From an uncultured bacterium (GTDB lineage: Bacteria; Bipolaricaulota; Bipolaricaulia; RBG-16-55-9; DRJF01), in the NCBI GenBank assembly GCA_913053845.1, contig CAJXGD010000026.1, positions 1-33,253 of the forward strand: a stretch of DNA of 33,253 nucleotides, in the 5' to 3' direction. Every line of letters starts with the position of its first letter. The stretch's first letter is position 1. This document shows positions 22,971 to 31,225 of the stretch, piece after piece. Below the pieces are notes generated by a model. It had not been told where the DNA came from. It saw nothing but the letters and a program-made list of their open reading frames with translations, and ran no database searches. The translations under genes were made by a program, and so were the position numbers.

Positions 22971-23933
22971 TCACGCTCCCTGCACCCTGCAATAGAGTAT
23001 ACTGAACCAGCGCCGCTTGTCGAACCAGGCCTGCTCGATACTGAACCCTGCTGCCCCGGCCACCTCGGCGAACCGCTCCAGAGTGTATTTATATGAGCTC
23101 TCCGTCCAGATGCTCTCTCCCTGTTCAAAGTGAATGGTCATCCCGTTCAGATGAACACTCTGATCCTGCTGGCTCACCAGGTGCATCTCCACCCGGCGCT
23201 CGCGGGGATTATAGCAGGCGTAATGTTTGAATTGCTCCAGCTCGAAATCGGCTCCCAGCTCACGGTTGATCCGCCTGAGCAGATTGAGATTAAAAGCGGC
23301 GTTGACACCTTGGGAGTCGTTGTAGGCCCGATGCAGGATCGTGGGGTCCTTCACCAGATCTATTCCGATGAGCAGAGCGCCTCCGGGGCCACAGACCTTG
23401 GCGACCCGCTCCAGGAACTGCTCGGCCGGCAAGGGATCGAAGTTGCCGATCGTCGAGCCTGGATAGTAGGCCACCCGGCGGGTGGGGACCCGTTTGAAGG
23501 GCGGTAGCTCGAAAGCACCGGTGTAATCGGCGTGGATTGGGCGCACTTCCAGCTCAGGATAGTCTCTGGCCAGCTCCACCGCCGCCCGCAGCAGATGCTC
23601 TCTGGAGATATCAATCGGCAGATAAGCGGCCGGATCGCGCAGATGATCCAGCAGGAGACGTGCCTTGGCGCTGCTGCCCGAGCCGTAGTCGAGCAGCAGG
23701 ACGCCCGGTCCCAAGAGCTCCGCCATCTCCTCGATATGCGCGGCCATGATCTGCGCCTCGGTCCGCGTGGGATAATACTCTTCCAGAGTGCATATCTGCT
23801 CGAAAAGCTGCGAGCCCCGCTCGTCATATAAATACTTGGAGGGCAACTCCTTCTGCGAGCGCTTCAGGCCCTGGCAGACCTCCACCTGAAAGCGATCGGG
23901 GTCCGGACTGAGCTCATGTAGCTCGATCTTCAT
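22971..23933 (-). CDS. egtD: L-histidine N-alpha-methyltransferase EgtD
   Basis: 320 residues from ATG 23933, which overlaps the egtB stop (ATGA). The frame is open further upstream but only through egtB. EgtD adds three methyl groups to histidine to make hercynine, the first step of ergothioneine synthesis. Features: SKYLYDERGSQLFEQIC (32-48), EYYPTRTE, the SAM site LLDYGSGSSAKARLLLD (near 80-96), YYPGSTIGNFDP (near 156-167, with the Asn that contacts the histidine amino group in characterised enzymes), and the C-terminal SYKYTLERFAEVAGAAGF and WFDKRRWFSILY. Neighbouring EgtB supports this role over other members of the family. Confidence 0.93.
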   Translation of the reverse strand: MKIELHELSPDPDRFQVEVCQGLKRSQKELPSKYLYDERGSQLFEQICTLEEYYPTRTEAQIMAAHIEEMAELLGPGVLLLDYGSGSSAKARLLLDHLRDPAAYLPIDISREHLLRAAVELARDYPELEVRPIHADYTGAFELPPFKRVPTRRVAYYPGSTIGNFDPLPAEQFLERVAKVCGPGGALLIGIDLVKDPTILHRAYNDSQGVNAAFNLNLLRRINRELGADFELEQFKHYACYNPRERRVEMHLVSQQDQSVHLNGMTIHFEQGESIWTESSYKYTLERFAEVAGAAGFSIEQAWFDKRRWFSILYCRVQGA

Positions 23934-25225
23934 CGCCGGTCCCTGGCCAGGCGTAGGCCGCTGAACTCCAGGCGCACCTGGGGCGGATAGAAGTTGCGAT
24001 AGGTCGCCCTGATGTGCGCGCGAGGCGTCACGCAGGAGCCGCCGCGCAGCACGAACTGATTGCACATGAATTTGCCATTATACTCGCCGGCCGGGCCGGG
24101 AGGCGGCCGATAGCCAGGATAGGGCGAGTGGGGACTGGCAGTCCACTCCCACACGTCGCCGAAGAGCTGGAGCAAGCTACCAGGCTTCCCGGTCTCAGCG
24201 AGCGGCGCCGGGTGATAGAGCCCGCGCTCCAGCAGATTACCCTCGATAGGAACGTTCTGGGCGGCGACCTCCCATTCGGCCTCGGAGGGCAGCCGCGCGC
24301 CGGCCCAGCGGGCGTAGGCGTCGGCCTCAAAATAATTGATATGGCAGACCGGTGCGGCCGCCTCCAGCGGGCCCATCCCGGCGAGGGTCATCTCCCACCA
24401 GCTTCCCTCACGCTCTTGCCAGTAGAGCGGAGCTCGCCAACCCTCTTCACTGAGCGTATCCCAGCCCAAGTCCAGCCAGAACTCCGGTCGCCGATAGCCG
24501 CCGTCCTCGATGAACGCTTGGAACTCCCCGTTGGTTACCAGGCGCGAGGCCAATTGGAAAGCCTCCAGATATTGGCGATGGCGGGGCAGCTCATTGTCAT
24601 AGGCGAAATCCTCTCCCTCATGTCCGACCCAATGGAGCCCCTCCGGAAACACCACCCATTCCAAGGGCGGAATCTCTCGCTCAACATGGGCAGTAGGCGG
24701 CTCTTGCTCTAGATAAGCCGGCCGCAGCGGGTTGCTCCAGAACAGATGCTTGATGTCGCGCAGGATCGACTGCTGGTGCTGCTGCTCGTGCTGCAAGCCC
24801 AGCTCGATCAGCCGGTTATGCTCCGCGGTTTTCTCTAATAAGACCAGCATTTGTCGGTCAATCTGCTCCCGGTAGCGATAGACCTGCTCCAGGGAGGGCC
24901 GTGAGAGAATCCCGCGTAACCTCCGGTCGAACGGCCGGCCAACCGACCGATAGTAGGAGTTAAACAGTGCCAACAGCGCCGGGTTGAATGGCTTATAGCC
25001 GGGTAGCTTGTCCAGGATCAGCACCTCGAAGAACCAGGCGGTATGACCCAGATGCCACTTCACCGGACTGACTCCGGTGGGCCTGGATTGGGCCAGACAG
25101 TCTTCCGGTGAGAGTGGCCGAGCTAGTCGCTCGGTCTGCCGGCGTATTGCCAGGTAACGCTTGGCCAACGACTCGCTCAACCGGGGATACCTCCTCGCCT
25201 TATCATACTCGTCATGATCGCTCAT
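23930..25225 (-). CDS. egtB: Iron-dependent ergothioneine sulfoxide synthase EgtB
   Basis: 431 residues from ATG 25225, 14 bases inside the HAD gene's 3' end; an earlier in-frame ATG at 25285 would extend it deeper into that gene. The N-terminal DinB-like domain supplies the three-His iron site: WHLGHTAWFFE (H61) and HEQQHQQ (H146, H150). The C-terminal formylglycine-enzyme/sulfatase-modifying fold shows INYFEADAYARWAGARLPSEAEWE, GDVWEWT and VLRGGSCVTP. EgtB joins hercynine to a thiol using O2. No egtA (gamma-glutamylcysteine ligase) or egtC (amidase) is nearby, which hints that it may use cysteine directly, as described for Chloracidobacterium (inference). Confidence 0.93.
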   Translation of the reverse strand: MSDHDEYDKARRYPRLSESLAKRYLAIRRQTERLARPLSPEDCLAQSRPTGVSPVKWHLGHTAWFFEVLILDKLPGYKPFNPALLALFNSYYRSVGRPFDRRLRGILSRPSLEQVYRYREQIDRQMLVLLEKTAEHNRLIELGLQHEQQHQQSILRDIKHLFWSNPLRPAYLEQEPPTAHVEREIPPLEWVVFPEGLHWVGHEGEDFAYDNELPRHRQYLEAFQLASRLVTNGEFQAFIEDGGYRRPEFWLDLGWDTLSEEGWRAPLYWQEREGSWWEMTLAGMGPLEAAAPVCHINYFEADAYARWAGARLPSEAEWEVAAQNVPIEGNLLERGLYHPAPLAETGKPGSLLQLFGDVWEWTASPHSPYPGYRPPPGPAGEYNGKFMCNQFVLRGGSCVTPRAHIRATYRNFYPPQVRLEFSGLRLARDRR

Positions 25226-25949
25226 GGAGCAGCCGTTGGACAGTCTCTGCCAGTTGGGCCGGATCGTCCACGATCCAGCCTTCATCCAGCAACCTCCCTC
25301 GGTGCAGGGCCGCGCGGGTGAAATCTGTGGCTACAGCGATACAGCGCATCCCGGCGGCCAGTGCCGCCTGCACCCCGGCGGGCGAATCCTCGATCACCAG
25401 GCATTGGCCGGGTACAAGCTCCAGCTCCTCGGCCACCAGTTGATAGATCTCCGGATCGGGCTTGCCCTGCTCCACATCGTCGCGGGAGGCCACGACGTCG
25501 AAGGCATCGGTCAGGTGCAAGATCTGCAACACCCGCCGCACCTGGGGACAGTAAGACATGGTGGCTAAAGCGGTCTGACAACCGTTTTGCCGGGCTTTTT
25601 GGAGCAACTCGACGGTGTGCGGCCACTGGTTGGCGCGCAGGACCGCCGGATCGGCCAACATCTGTTGATAAATGCCCAGACGCACTTGGACGAGCGCCTG
25701 CCAGGGAGCGCTCACGCCAAACTCCTTCATGCGTGCGCCGGCCGCCTGAGTCAGTCCGAATTTTCTCATCAAGGTGATGGCCACCTCGCGGCGCGAGCGG
25801 CCGACGACCTCCTTAAAAGCCTCGATCACCTGTTCCAGCAAGAGCCCTTGGGAAGAGAGCTCCACCGCGGCGCGGGCGTAGGAGAGTGCTTTCAGCTTCT
25901 CTGTCTGGACCAGCGTGCCGTCCAGGTCGAAGATCATGGCGCGAATCAT
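25212..25949 (-). CDS. HAD-superfamily sugar-phosphatase-like hydrolase
   Basis: 245 residues of the beta-phosphoglucomutase/GS1-like HAD subfamily. Motif I is FDLDGTLV (D8 nucleophile, D10 acid/base), with a helical cap at about 18-85. Motif II is the LATMSY region, motif III GKPDPEIY, and motif IV VIEDSPAGVQAA. Such enzymes dephosphorylate or isomerise sugar phosphates. The start overlaps the tal-pgi stop (ATGA). The operon suggests a substrate among the pentose phosphate or trehalose intermediates, but the exact one cannot be told. Confidence 0.88.
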   Translation of the reverse strand: MIRAMIFDLDGTLVQTEKLKALSYARAAVELSSQGLLLEQVIEAFKEVVGRSRREVAITLMRKFGLTQAAGARMKEFGVSAPWQALVQVRLGIYQQMLADPAVLRANQWPHTVELLQKARQNGCQTALATMSYCPQVRRVLQILHLTDAFDVVASRDDVEQGKPDPEIYQLVAEELELVPGQCLVIEDSPAGVQAALAAGMRCIAVATDFTRAALHRGRLLDEGWIVDDPAQLAETVQRLLHERS

Positions 25950-28771
25950 GGTATAGCCTCCTCCAAGCGCTTCAGCCCGCCAATTATATCCTGACCCAGC
26001 TCGAAGCGAATCACCCGTCGCCCGGCGTCCAGCAGCGCCTGGCGGTCTCCCAACGATTGCGCGGCCTTGAGCAGGCCGAAGCTGAGCGACGAAGACGATG
26101 ACCCGGCCTCGTCAGGTATCGGCAAATCCTGTGGGCTCTGGGAGACTATCTGGATGAAGAGGCCCCTGCCCCCGTCGCCCTTATGCAACTGGCCGGTGGA
26201 GTGCAGGAAGCGCGGCCCGTAGCCCACCGTCGTGGCCAGCTTCAGCCGGTCGCGCAACTGGGTCCGTAATCGTTGCAGCGCGGCGCTGGTCTCCTCGGTT
26301 GGCTGAAGGTAGGCTTGCAGGGCAATATAATCACCCGGCTTGGCCCGCTCCAGAAAGGCGCTCAGTGCATCTTGTAGGCTAGCGACCCTCATGTCAGTGT
26401 ACACGCTGATCTCCCCAGCCTGCAGCGCGGGCGTTAGCGTGGGCAATGTGCCCTTTTCCTGATATGTTGCGACCATCTGACGGGCCAGCACCTTGGCCGC
26501 CTCCACGTTCGGTTGATCGAAAGGGTTGATCCCCAAGATGTGCCCGGCCACCGCTGTAGCCATCTCCCAGAGGAAGAACTGTCCACCCAGGTCATAGAGA
26601 TCGCGCAGATTGAGCCGCAGGACCGGCTGACCGGCCTGGATGAGGGCGCTCACGACCGCATCGTACGTCTCATCACCCTCCAGGCGCAGATAGACGAAGA
26701 GCCGGTCATCGCCATAGACGTCAGGCGCTCCCAGGGGCTCATCGGCTACCGGCAAGATGCCCTGGCCCTCCTTGCCGGTGCTCTCAGCGATCAACTGCTC
26801 CGCCCAGGCGCCGTATGCCGCTATCGGCGGCGAGGCGATCAGGGTCAGCTTGTCTCTCCCGCTCTTGTCCAGGGCGCCCAGCGCCACACCCAACCGCGCG
26901 CCGGCGTTGTCACCCTCGATGGGGCAGTTGCAAGCTTCGCAGTTGCAGGCGGCCGTCAGCGCCCGATCGAGCAATTTTTCCAGCTCGACGCCGACCAGCG
27001 CTGCCGGGACCAGCCCAAAATAAGAGAGCGCCGAGTAGCGCCCGCCGATATTGGGATCATTAAGAAATATCTCGCGAAACTTATAGCGCTCGGCCAGCTC
27101 GATCAGGGGACTGCCGGGATCGGTGATGGCGATGAAATGCTCGCCGGCCCGATCGGGGCCCAGAACCTCGGCCACCCGGTTATAAAAGAACTTGAAGAAC
27201 GAGAGAGTCTCTATCGTGGTGCCCGACTTGGTGGAGACGATGAACAGGGTTTTCTTCAAGTCCAACCGCTCGGCCTGGTCCAGAATAGCGCCGGGATCGG
27301 TGCTATCCAGCACGGCAAGATCCAGTCGGGGCGCGTCGCGTCGTGCTCTTGCCTCCGGCCCGAAGACCTGACTGAAAAGTTCCGGCGCCAGACTGGAGCC
27401 GCCCATGCCCAGCAGCAGCGCCTGGCCATAGCCGGCCTGATGAACCGCGCGGGCGAGCTGCTCGAGACGGGGCAACTGTGCGGCCATGGCTTGGGCGATA
27501 TTCAGCCAGCCGAGCCGATTGCTGATCTCGGCCGGCTCCGGCTTCCAGACGGTGTAATCATGAGCCCAGATGCGGCCTATCACCCGGTCGGCCTTCAGCC
27601 GGGCCAGGGCTCGGTCAAACACCCCTTGATCATTGCTGAGGCTGGCTTTGAGTGCTCGCCGACCCGATTGCAGCCAATGGCGTTTTCCCGCGATGCTGAC
27701 TCTGAGGCTCTCGAACGACTTGGCAAAGGACTCTACGCCTTGGGCTTGCAGCTCCTGAGTGATCTTCTCCAGATCAATGCCCAGCTCAGTCAACTGGGCC
27801 AAGCGGGCTTGGGCTTCGGTTAAACCTTGGGTGAGCGTCTCGCGCACCGTGCCGTGATCCAGAAAGGCGCTGAGCGTAGCCGGGGGAACGGTATTGACCG
27901 TGTCGGGGCCGATCAGTTGGTCCAGATAGAGCGTATCCGGATAGTCATGATTCTTGGTGCTGGTGCTGGCCCAGAGGGGCCGTTGCACCCGGGCGCCCTG
28001 GGCAGCGAGTCCCCCCCAACGTGAGCCGGAGAATATCTCTTGAAAGCGCCGATAGGCCAGCTTGACATTGGCAATGGCAATTTTCCCCTGTAGGGGCACG
28101 GCGCGCCGTGCCCCTACACCATCCAGAGCATCTAGAACCCGATCCACCGCCGTATCCACCCGGCTGACGAAAAACGAGGCCACCGAGGCGACCTGATGCA
28201 AATCGCCTCCGGCAGCGGCCAGCGCTGCCAGGCCATCCAGATAGGCCTGGGCGGCGGCCTCATACTGCTCCAGCGAAAAGATCAGGGTCACATTGACATT
28301 GATGCCCTCGCCGATCAGTTGGGCAATCGCCGGGATGCCCTCCGGCGTGGCCGGCACCTTAATCATCAGGTTAGGCCGATTCAGCGCTGCGAAGAGCCGT
28401 CGGGCTTCATCCAGAGTGCCGGCGGTGTCACGGGCCAGCTCCGGGCTGACCTCTAAACTCACGTAGCCATCGAGCTTATCTGTCACCTGATAGACCGGGA
28501 GTAGCAGGTCGGCCGCCTGGCCGATGTCCTCGAAGACCAAGGCTTCATATATCTCTTCCACCGACTTGCCGGCGGCGACGAGCCTTCGCAGCTCCTCGTC
28601 GTAGTCGGCGCTGCCGGCGATGGCTTTTTCCAAGATCGAGGGGTTGGAGGTCACCCCGCGCACTCCGAGCGCGATCAGCTTGGCCAGCTCTCCCGATGTT
28701 ATAAACGAGCGACGGATATAATCGTACCAGACCGCTTGGCCCAGTTGGGCCAAATCGTTCAAATTGGTCAT
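25946..28771 (-). CDS. tal-pgi: Bifunctional transaldolase / glucose-6-phosphate isomerase
   Basis: A 941-residue fusion. Residues 1-~365 are transaldolase: TSNPSILEKAI (41-51), Schiff-base Lys138 in NLMIKVPAT, and SFFVSRVD (199-206). Residues ~375-941 are phosphoglucose isomerase: MGGSSLAPELF, STKSGTTIETLSFF, and the signature DPNIGGRYSALSYFG. The enzyme would convert sedoheptulose 7-phosphate plus glyceraldehyde 3-phosphate to fructose 6-phosphate and isomerise that to glucose 6-phosphate, recycling carbon to Zwf. Similar fusions are known, for example in Gluconobacter. Residues about 217-228 are encoded by a palindromic repeat inserted in frame. GAGGAG lies 6 bases before the ATG. It is the first gene of the minus-strand run. 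Confidence 0.95.
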   Translation of the reverse strand: MTNLNDLAQLGQAVWYDYIRRSFITSGELAKLIALGVRGVTSNPSILEKAIAGSADYDEELRRLVAAGKSVEEIYEALVFEDIGQAADLLLPVYQVTDKLDGYVSLEVSPELARDTAGTLDEARRLFAALNRPNLMIKVPATPEGIPAIAQLIGEGINVNVTLIFSLEQYEAAAQAYLDGLAALAAAGGDLHQVASVASFFVSRVDTAVDRVLDALDGVGARRAVPLQGKIAIANVKLAYRRFQEIFSGSRWGGLAAQGARVQRPLWASTSTKNHDYPDTLYLDQLIGPDTVNTVPPATLSAFLDHGTVRETLTQGLTEAQARLAQLTELGIDLEKITQELQAQGVESFAKSFESLRVSIAGKRHWLQSGRRALKASLSNDQGVFDRALARLKADRVIGRIWAHDYTVWKPEPAEISNRLGWLNIAQAMAAQLPRLEQLARAVHQAGYGQALLLGMGGSSLAPELFSQVFGPEARARRDAPRLDLAVLDSTDPGAILDQAERLDLKKTLFIVSTKSGTTIETLSFFKFFYNRVAEVLGPDRAGEHFIAITDPGSPLIELAERYKFREIFLNDPNIGGRYSALSYFGLVPAALVGVELEKLLDRALTAACNCEACNCPIEGDNAGARLGVALGALDKSGRDKLTLIASPPIAAYGAWAEQLIAESTGKEGQGILPVADEPLGAPDVYGDDRLFVYLRLEGDETYDAVVSALIQAGQPVLRLNLRDLYDLGGQFFLWEMATAVAGHILGINPFDQPNVEAAKVLARQMVATYQEKGTLPTLTPALQAGEISVYTDMRVASLQDALSAFLERAKPGDYIALQAYLQPTEETSAALQRLRTQLRDRLKLATTVGYGPRFLHSTGQLHKGDGGRGLFIQIVSQSPQDLPIPDEAGSSSSSLSFGLLKAAQSLGDRQALLDAGRRVIRFELGQDIIGGLKRLEEAIP
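28089..28118. repeat. Palindromic element inserted in the transaldolase coding sequence, copy 2
   Basis: A perfect 30-bp palindrome, TGTAGGGGCACGGCG followed by its complement, read in frame as a Gly/Ala/Arg-rich peptide between DRVLDAL and GKIAIANVK of the transaldolase domain. The GTAGGGGC and GCCCCTAC arms match copy 1 at 21729. The rest of tal-pgi is undisturbed. Confidence 0.75.
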
Positions 28772-28831
28772 AGATATCTCCTCTTAGTCCTCAGCGTAAG
28801 CTACCATACTCCTATTGGGATGGGGAGAGCA

Positions 28832-28837
28832 ATTCTA
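28832..28837 (-). promoter_or_regulatory. Candidate -10 box for the tal-pgi operon
   Basis: On the minus strand a TAGAAT lies 60 bases upstream of the tal-pgi ATG. The -35 region 17-18 bases away is a poor match. This is the only reasonable -10 in the 173-base gap 28772-28944. Confidence 0.35.
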
Positions 28838-28859
28838 CACGCTCGGCGGGCCAAATTCC

Positions 28860-28873
28860 GTAAGCCGGCTTAC
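28860..28873. promoter_or_regulatory. 14-bp palindrome upstream of the operon promoter
   Basis: GTAAGCC/GGCTTAC is a perfect palindrome placed just upstream of where the -35 box of the tal-pgi promoter should be. Size and position fit a dimeric activator or repressor site. The regulator is unknown. Confidence 0.4.
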
Positions 28874-28944
28874 AGGAGCAGGGGCGCAGCATAAGCGGAT
28901 GAGACCAAATCTGTGTTGACAAACCCAGGGCGAATGCTTTGCCT

Positions 28945-29775
28945 CTAGCTGTTCTCTTCTTTCAGGCGTTGCTCCAGCGTTGCCAATGCCTGGTCAACCG
29001 TCGAATCCAGGGGGTAAGCCAGCGCTGCGATGGGCTGGAACTGGTAGAGATGCTGCAGCTCGGTGATGCCCTGCAAACGGCGAGGGCCTTGGTCGAGATA
29101 TTGGAAACCCTTGAGAGGACCGGCCAGATCCTTGATCACCTCGGAGGTGAAGATCTGTCCCCCTTGAGCTTGGTCCATGATGCGCTCGGCCAGATTGACC
29201 GTGCGCCCGATGAAATCCTGTCCCTCGTGAATCGGCTCGCCCGCGTGCAGCCCGATGCGCACCCGCAGGGGATCATCTGCCAACTGGCTTTGCATCTGGG
29301 CCGCGCAGAGGAGGGCCTGCTTGGCGCTGGAGAAGCTGACCATGAAGCCATCTCCCAACTGCTTGAGCAGCAGGCCACCGTGGCGCTCGGCCGAGCGCTG
29401 AACGATCCGCTGATGGTGCTGCAGCAACTGGTAGGCCGCCTGGTCACCCTGCTGCTCGACATGAGCAGTAAACCCCTCGATGTCACTGAAAAGAATCACG
29501 GCCACTCCCTGGGGCAGAGTCTGTTTTTGGATACACTGCAATTCTTGTGCTGAGAGACACTTTTGCAGTTCCAGAGCCTTTTGGGCCATACGACCTTCGC
29601 TCAATTGGGCGCGCAGCTCTCCCAGCTCGGCCTTGATCTGGCGCAACTCTTCTTTGCTGGAGTTACCGCCCCGCAACGCTTTGATGATTTCGGGTAGGGT
29701 CCCGCCAATGATGCCGGCGACCGATATGCCAAACACTAAGATCAGGATCCAGTACCACCATTGGCCCCAGGGCAT
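28945..29775 (-). CDS. Membrane-anchored class III adenylate cyclase
   Basis: 276 residues: one N-terminal membrane helix (about 7-25), a charged helical linker (about 40-85) likely to form a coiled coil, and a cyclase homology domain. Metal-binding aspartates are D98 (LFSDIEGFT) and D142 (LKQLGDGFMVSF). Lys138 and Thr192 occupy positions that favour ATP, and N194 and R198 (FIGRTVNLAERI) are the transition-state residues. It should make cAMP as a homodimer in the cytosol. The C-terminal tail after about 230 is helical. AAGGAGG lies 7 bases before the ATG. No Crp-like receptor is in the window. Confidence 0.9.
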   Translation of the reverse strand: MPWGQWWYWILILVFGISVAGIIGGTLPEIIKALRGGNSSKEELRQIKAELGELRAQLSEGRMAQKALELQKCLSAQELQCIQKQTLPQGVAVILFSDIEGFTAHVEQQGDQAAYQLLQHHQRIVQRSAERHGGLLLKQLGDGFMVSFSSAKQALLCAAQMQSQLADDPLRVRIGLHAGEPIHEGQDFIGRTVNLAERIMDQAQGGQIFTSEVIKDLAGPLKGFQYLDQGPRRLQGITELQHLYQFQPIAALAYPLDSTVDQALATLEQRLKEENS

Positions 29776-29799
29776 CAGCTAGCCTCCTTGTCAATAATC

Positions 29800-29819
29800 A
29801 ATGATCATCACATGATACA
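29800..29819 (-). promoter_or_regulatory. TGTATCAT-N4-TGATCATT motif, copy 2
   Basis: On the minus strand, the same bipartite 16-base sequence as at 11862-11881. Its first half contains the cyclase -10 box. A factor bound here would cover the transcription start. Confidence 0.4.
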
Positions 29820-29840
29820 CACTCTCCGGCCAAGAGCCAA
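29812..29840 (-). promoter_or_regulatory. Promoter of the adenylate cyclase gene
   Basis: On the minus strand, TTGGCT (29835-29840), 17 bases, then TATCAT (29812-29817), about 37 bases before the start codon. Confidence 0.5.
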
Positions 29841-29875
29841 CCGGTGCCCCCGCGGCCCGCAGCAACTCGCCAGCA

Positions 29876-29904
29876 TTGACCTTGAGCCCTGAATTCATTA
29901 GAAT
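29876..29904 (+). promoter_or_regulatory. Leaderless promoter of the MFS transporter gene
   Basis: TTGACC (29876-29881), 17 bases, then TAGAAT (29899-29904), with 6 bases to the GTG start. There is no Shine-Dalgarno sequence. Confidence 0.6.
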
Positions 29905-29910
29905 ATTCTG

Positions 29911-31203
29911 GTGACCGCCCTGCAAGATTATACCGCGCGGCTGAGCCATTTCAGTCGCAATGCCAAGCTCTATCTGCTCTCCAGCCTGATGGGCTCGCTG
30001 GCTTTTAGCATCTATGCGCTCTTCTTCAATCTTTATATTCTTAGTTTGGGTTATTCCCAGGCACTGGTAGGGATCTTGGCCGCCGTGCCCGCCCTGGTCA
30101 CCGCCGCTGTGGCGCTGCCCACCGGTTATCTGGGCGATCGGGTCGGCCATCGCCGCACCATGATCCTAGGCGCCCTGCTGGTGATCGTCGCCTTCTTGGG
30201 CATCCTGCTCTTCACCGGCGTCGCCGCGCTAATCTTGTTTACGGGGCTCTACGGGCTAGGCACGGCGCTGGAGCTTGTGATATCGGCACCGTTCATGGCA
30301 GAGAACAGCGGAGAGGATGAGCGCACCCATCTCTTCAGCGCCCAGTTTGCCCTGATGATGGGGGCGGGACTCTTCGGCTCGGCGCTCGGTGGAGTGCTGC
30401 CCGGCCTAATGCACCGCGCCTGGGGGGTGCCCTTCGGCAGCCCGCTGGCCTATCGGGGGACGCTATTGGTAGCCATGTTGCTTGCCACCTTGGCCCTCTG
30501 GCCGCTCTGGCGGCTGGCTCCTCCCCCGGCCGGTCGGCTGGTGGCGGCGCTCAGGCTGCGGCTGCGCACCCCAATAGGAAAGCTGGCCCGCCTGCTCCTG
30601 CCCAACATCCTGATCGCCCTGGGAGCAGGCCTCTTAATTCCCTTCCTGAACGTCTTCTTTCGCCTGCTCTTTCATATCTCCGACGCCCTGCTGGGCCTGC
30701 TCTTCGCCGGAGGTGCACTGGCTACGGCGATAGCCACGCTGAGCGTGCCGCTCTTGGCCCTGCGTCTGGGGCGGGTGCGCACCATAGTCTGGAGCCAACT
30801 GGCCTCGATACCTTTCATGCTGCTGATGGGTTTTGCTCCGCAACTTAGCTGGGCGGCCTTGGGGTATCTGCTGCGCGGGGTGCTGATGCCGATGACCGCT
30901 CCACTCTACTCACTCTTCATCATGGAGCATGTCGCCGCCCCCGAGCGGGCTACGGTCAACGGGCTCAGCGCTATGGGTTGGAATATCGCCTTTGGCCTGG
31001 GAGCCTGGCTCAGCGGCCTGATCCAGATTCGCTGGGGCTTTGGCCCACTCTTCCTGGCTACCACGGTCATCTATTTGCTCGGCACCCTGCTCATCCAGCT
31101 ATACTTTCCGGCGATCGAGCAGGGAGAGAGCCGCTCGGAGCACGCACTGGACGCTGCCCAGCCGCAGCAGGCCGGGGGCTCGGTGCCTACGCTGAGAGAT
31201 TAG
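29911..31203 (+). CDS. Major facilitator superfamily transporter
   Basis: A 430-residue membrane protein with about twelve hydrophobic helices in two six-helix halves separated by a basic loop near residue 200. The loop after helix 2 carries GYLGDRVGHRR (72-82), the MFS motif A that controls conformational change. A charged tail follows the last helix (after ~410). The start is GTG 29911, which coincides with the predicted transcription start. The substrate is unknown. It is convergent with the VanX-type gene and divergent from the cyclase. Confidence 0.9.
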   Translation: MTALQDYTARLSHFSRNAKLYLLSSLMGSLAFSIYALFFNLYILSLGYSQALVGILAAVPALVTAAVALPTGYLGDRVGHRRTMILGALLVIVAFLGILLFTGVAALILFTGLYGLGTALELVISAPFMAENSGEDERTHLFSAQFALMMGAGLFGSALGGVLPGLMHRAWGVPFGSPLAYRGTLLVAMLLATLALWPLWRLAPPPAGRLVAALRLRLRTPIGKLARLLLPNILIALGAGLLIPFLNVFFRLLFHISDALLGLLFAGGALATAIATLSVPLLALRLGRVRTIVWSQLASIPFMLLMGFAPQLSWAALGYLLRGVLMPMTAPLYSLFIMEHVAAPERATVNGLSAMGWNIAFGLGAWLSGLIQIRWGFGPLFLATTVIYLLGTLLIQLYFPAIEQGESRSEHALDAAQPQQAGGSVPTLRD

Positions 31204-31225
31204 CGTTGATACATCATCAATATAT

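Noticed and set aside
26513-27823. A 436-codon plus-strand open frame opposite tal-pgi.
   Set aside because: Lies wholly within a recognised enzyme gene, and its protein is low-complexity in G, Q and R with no motifs.
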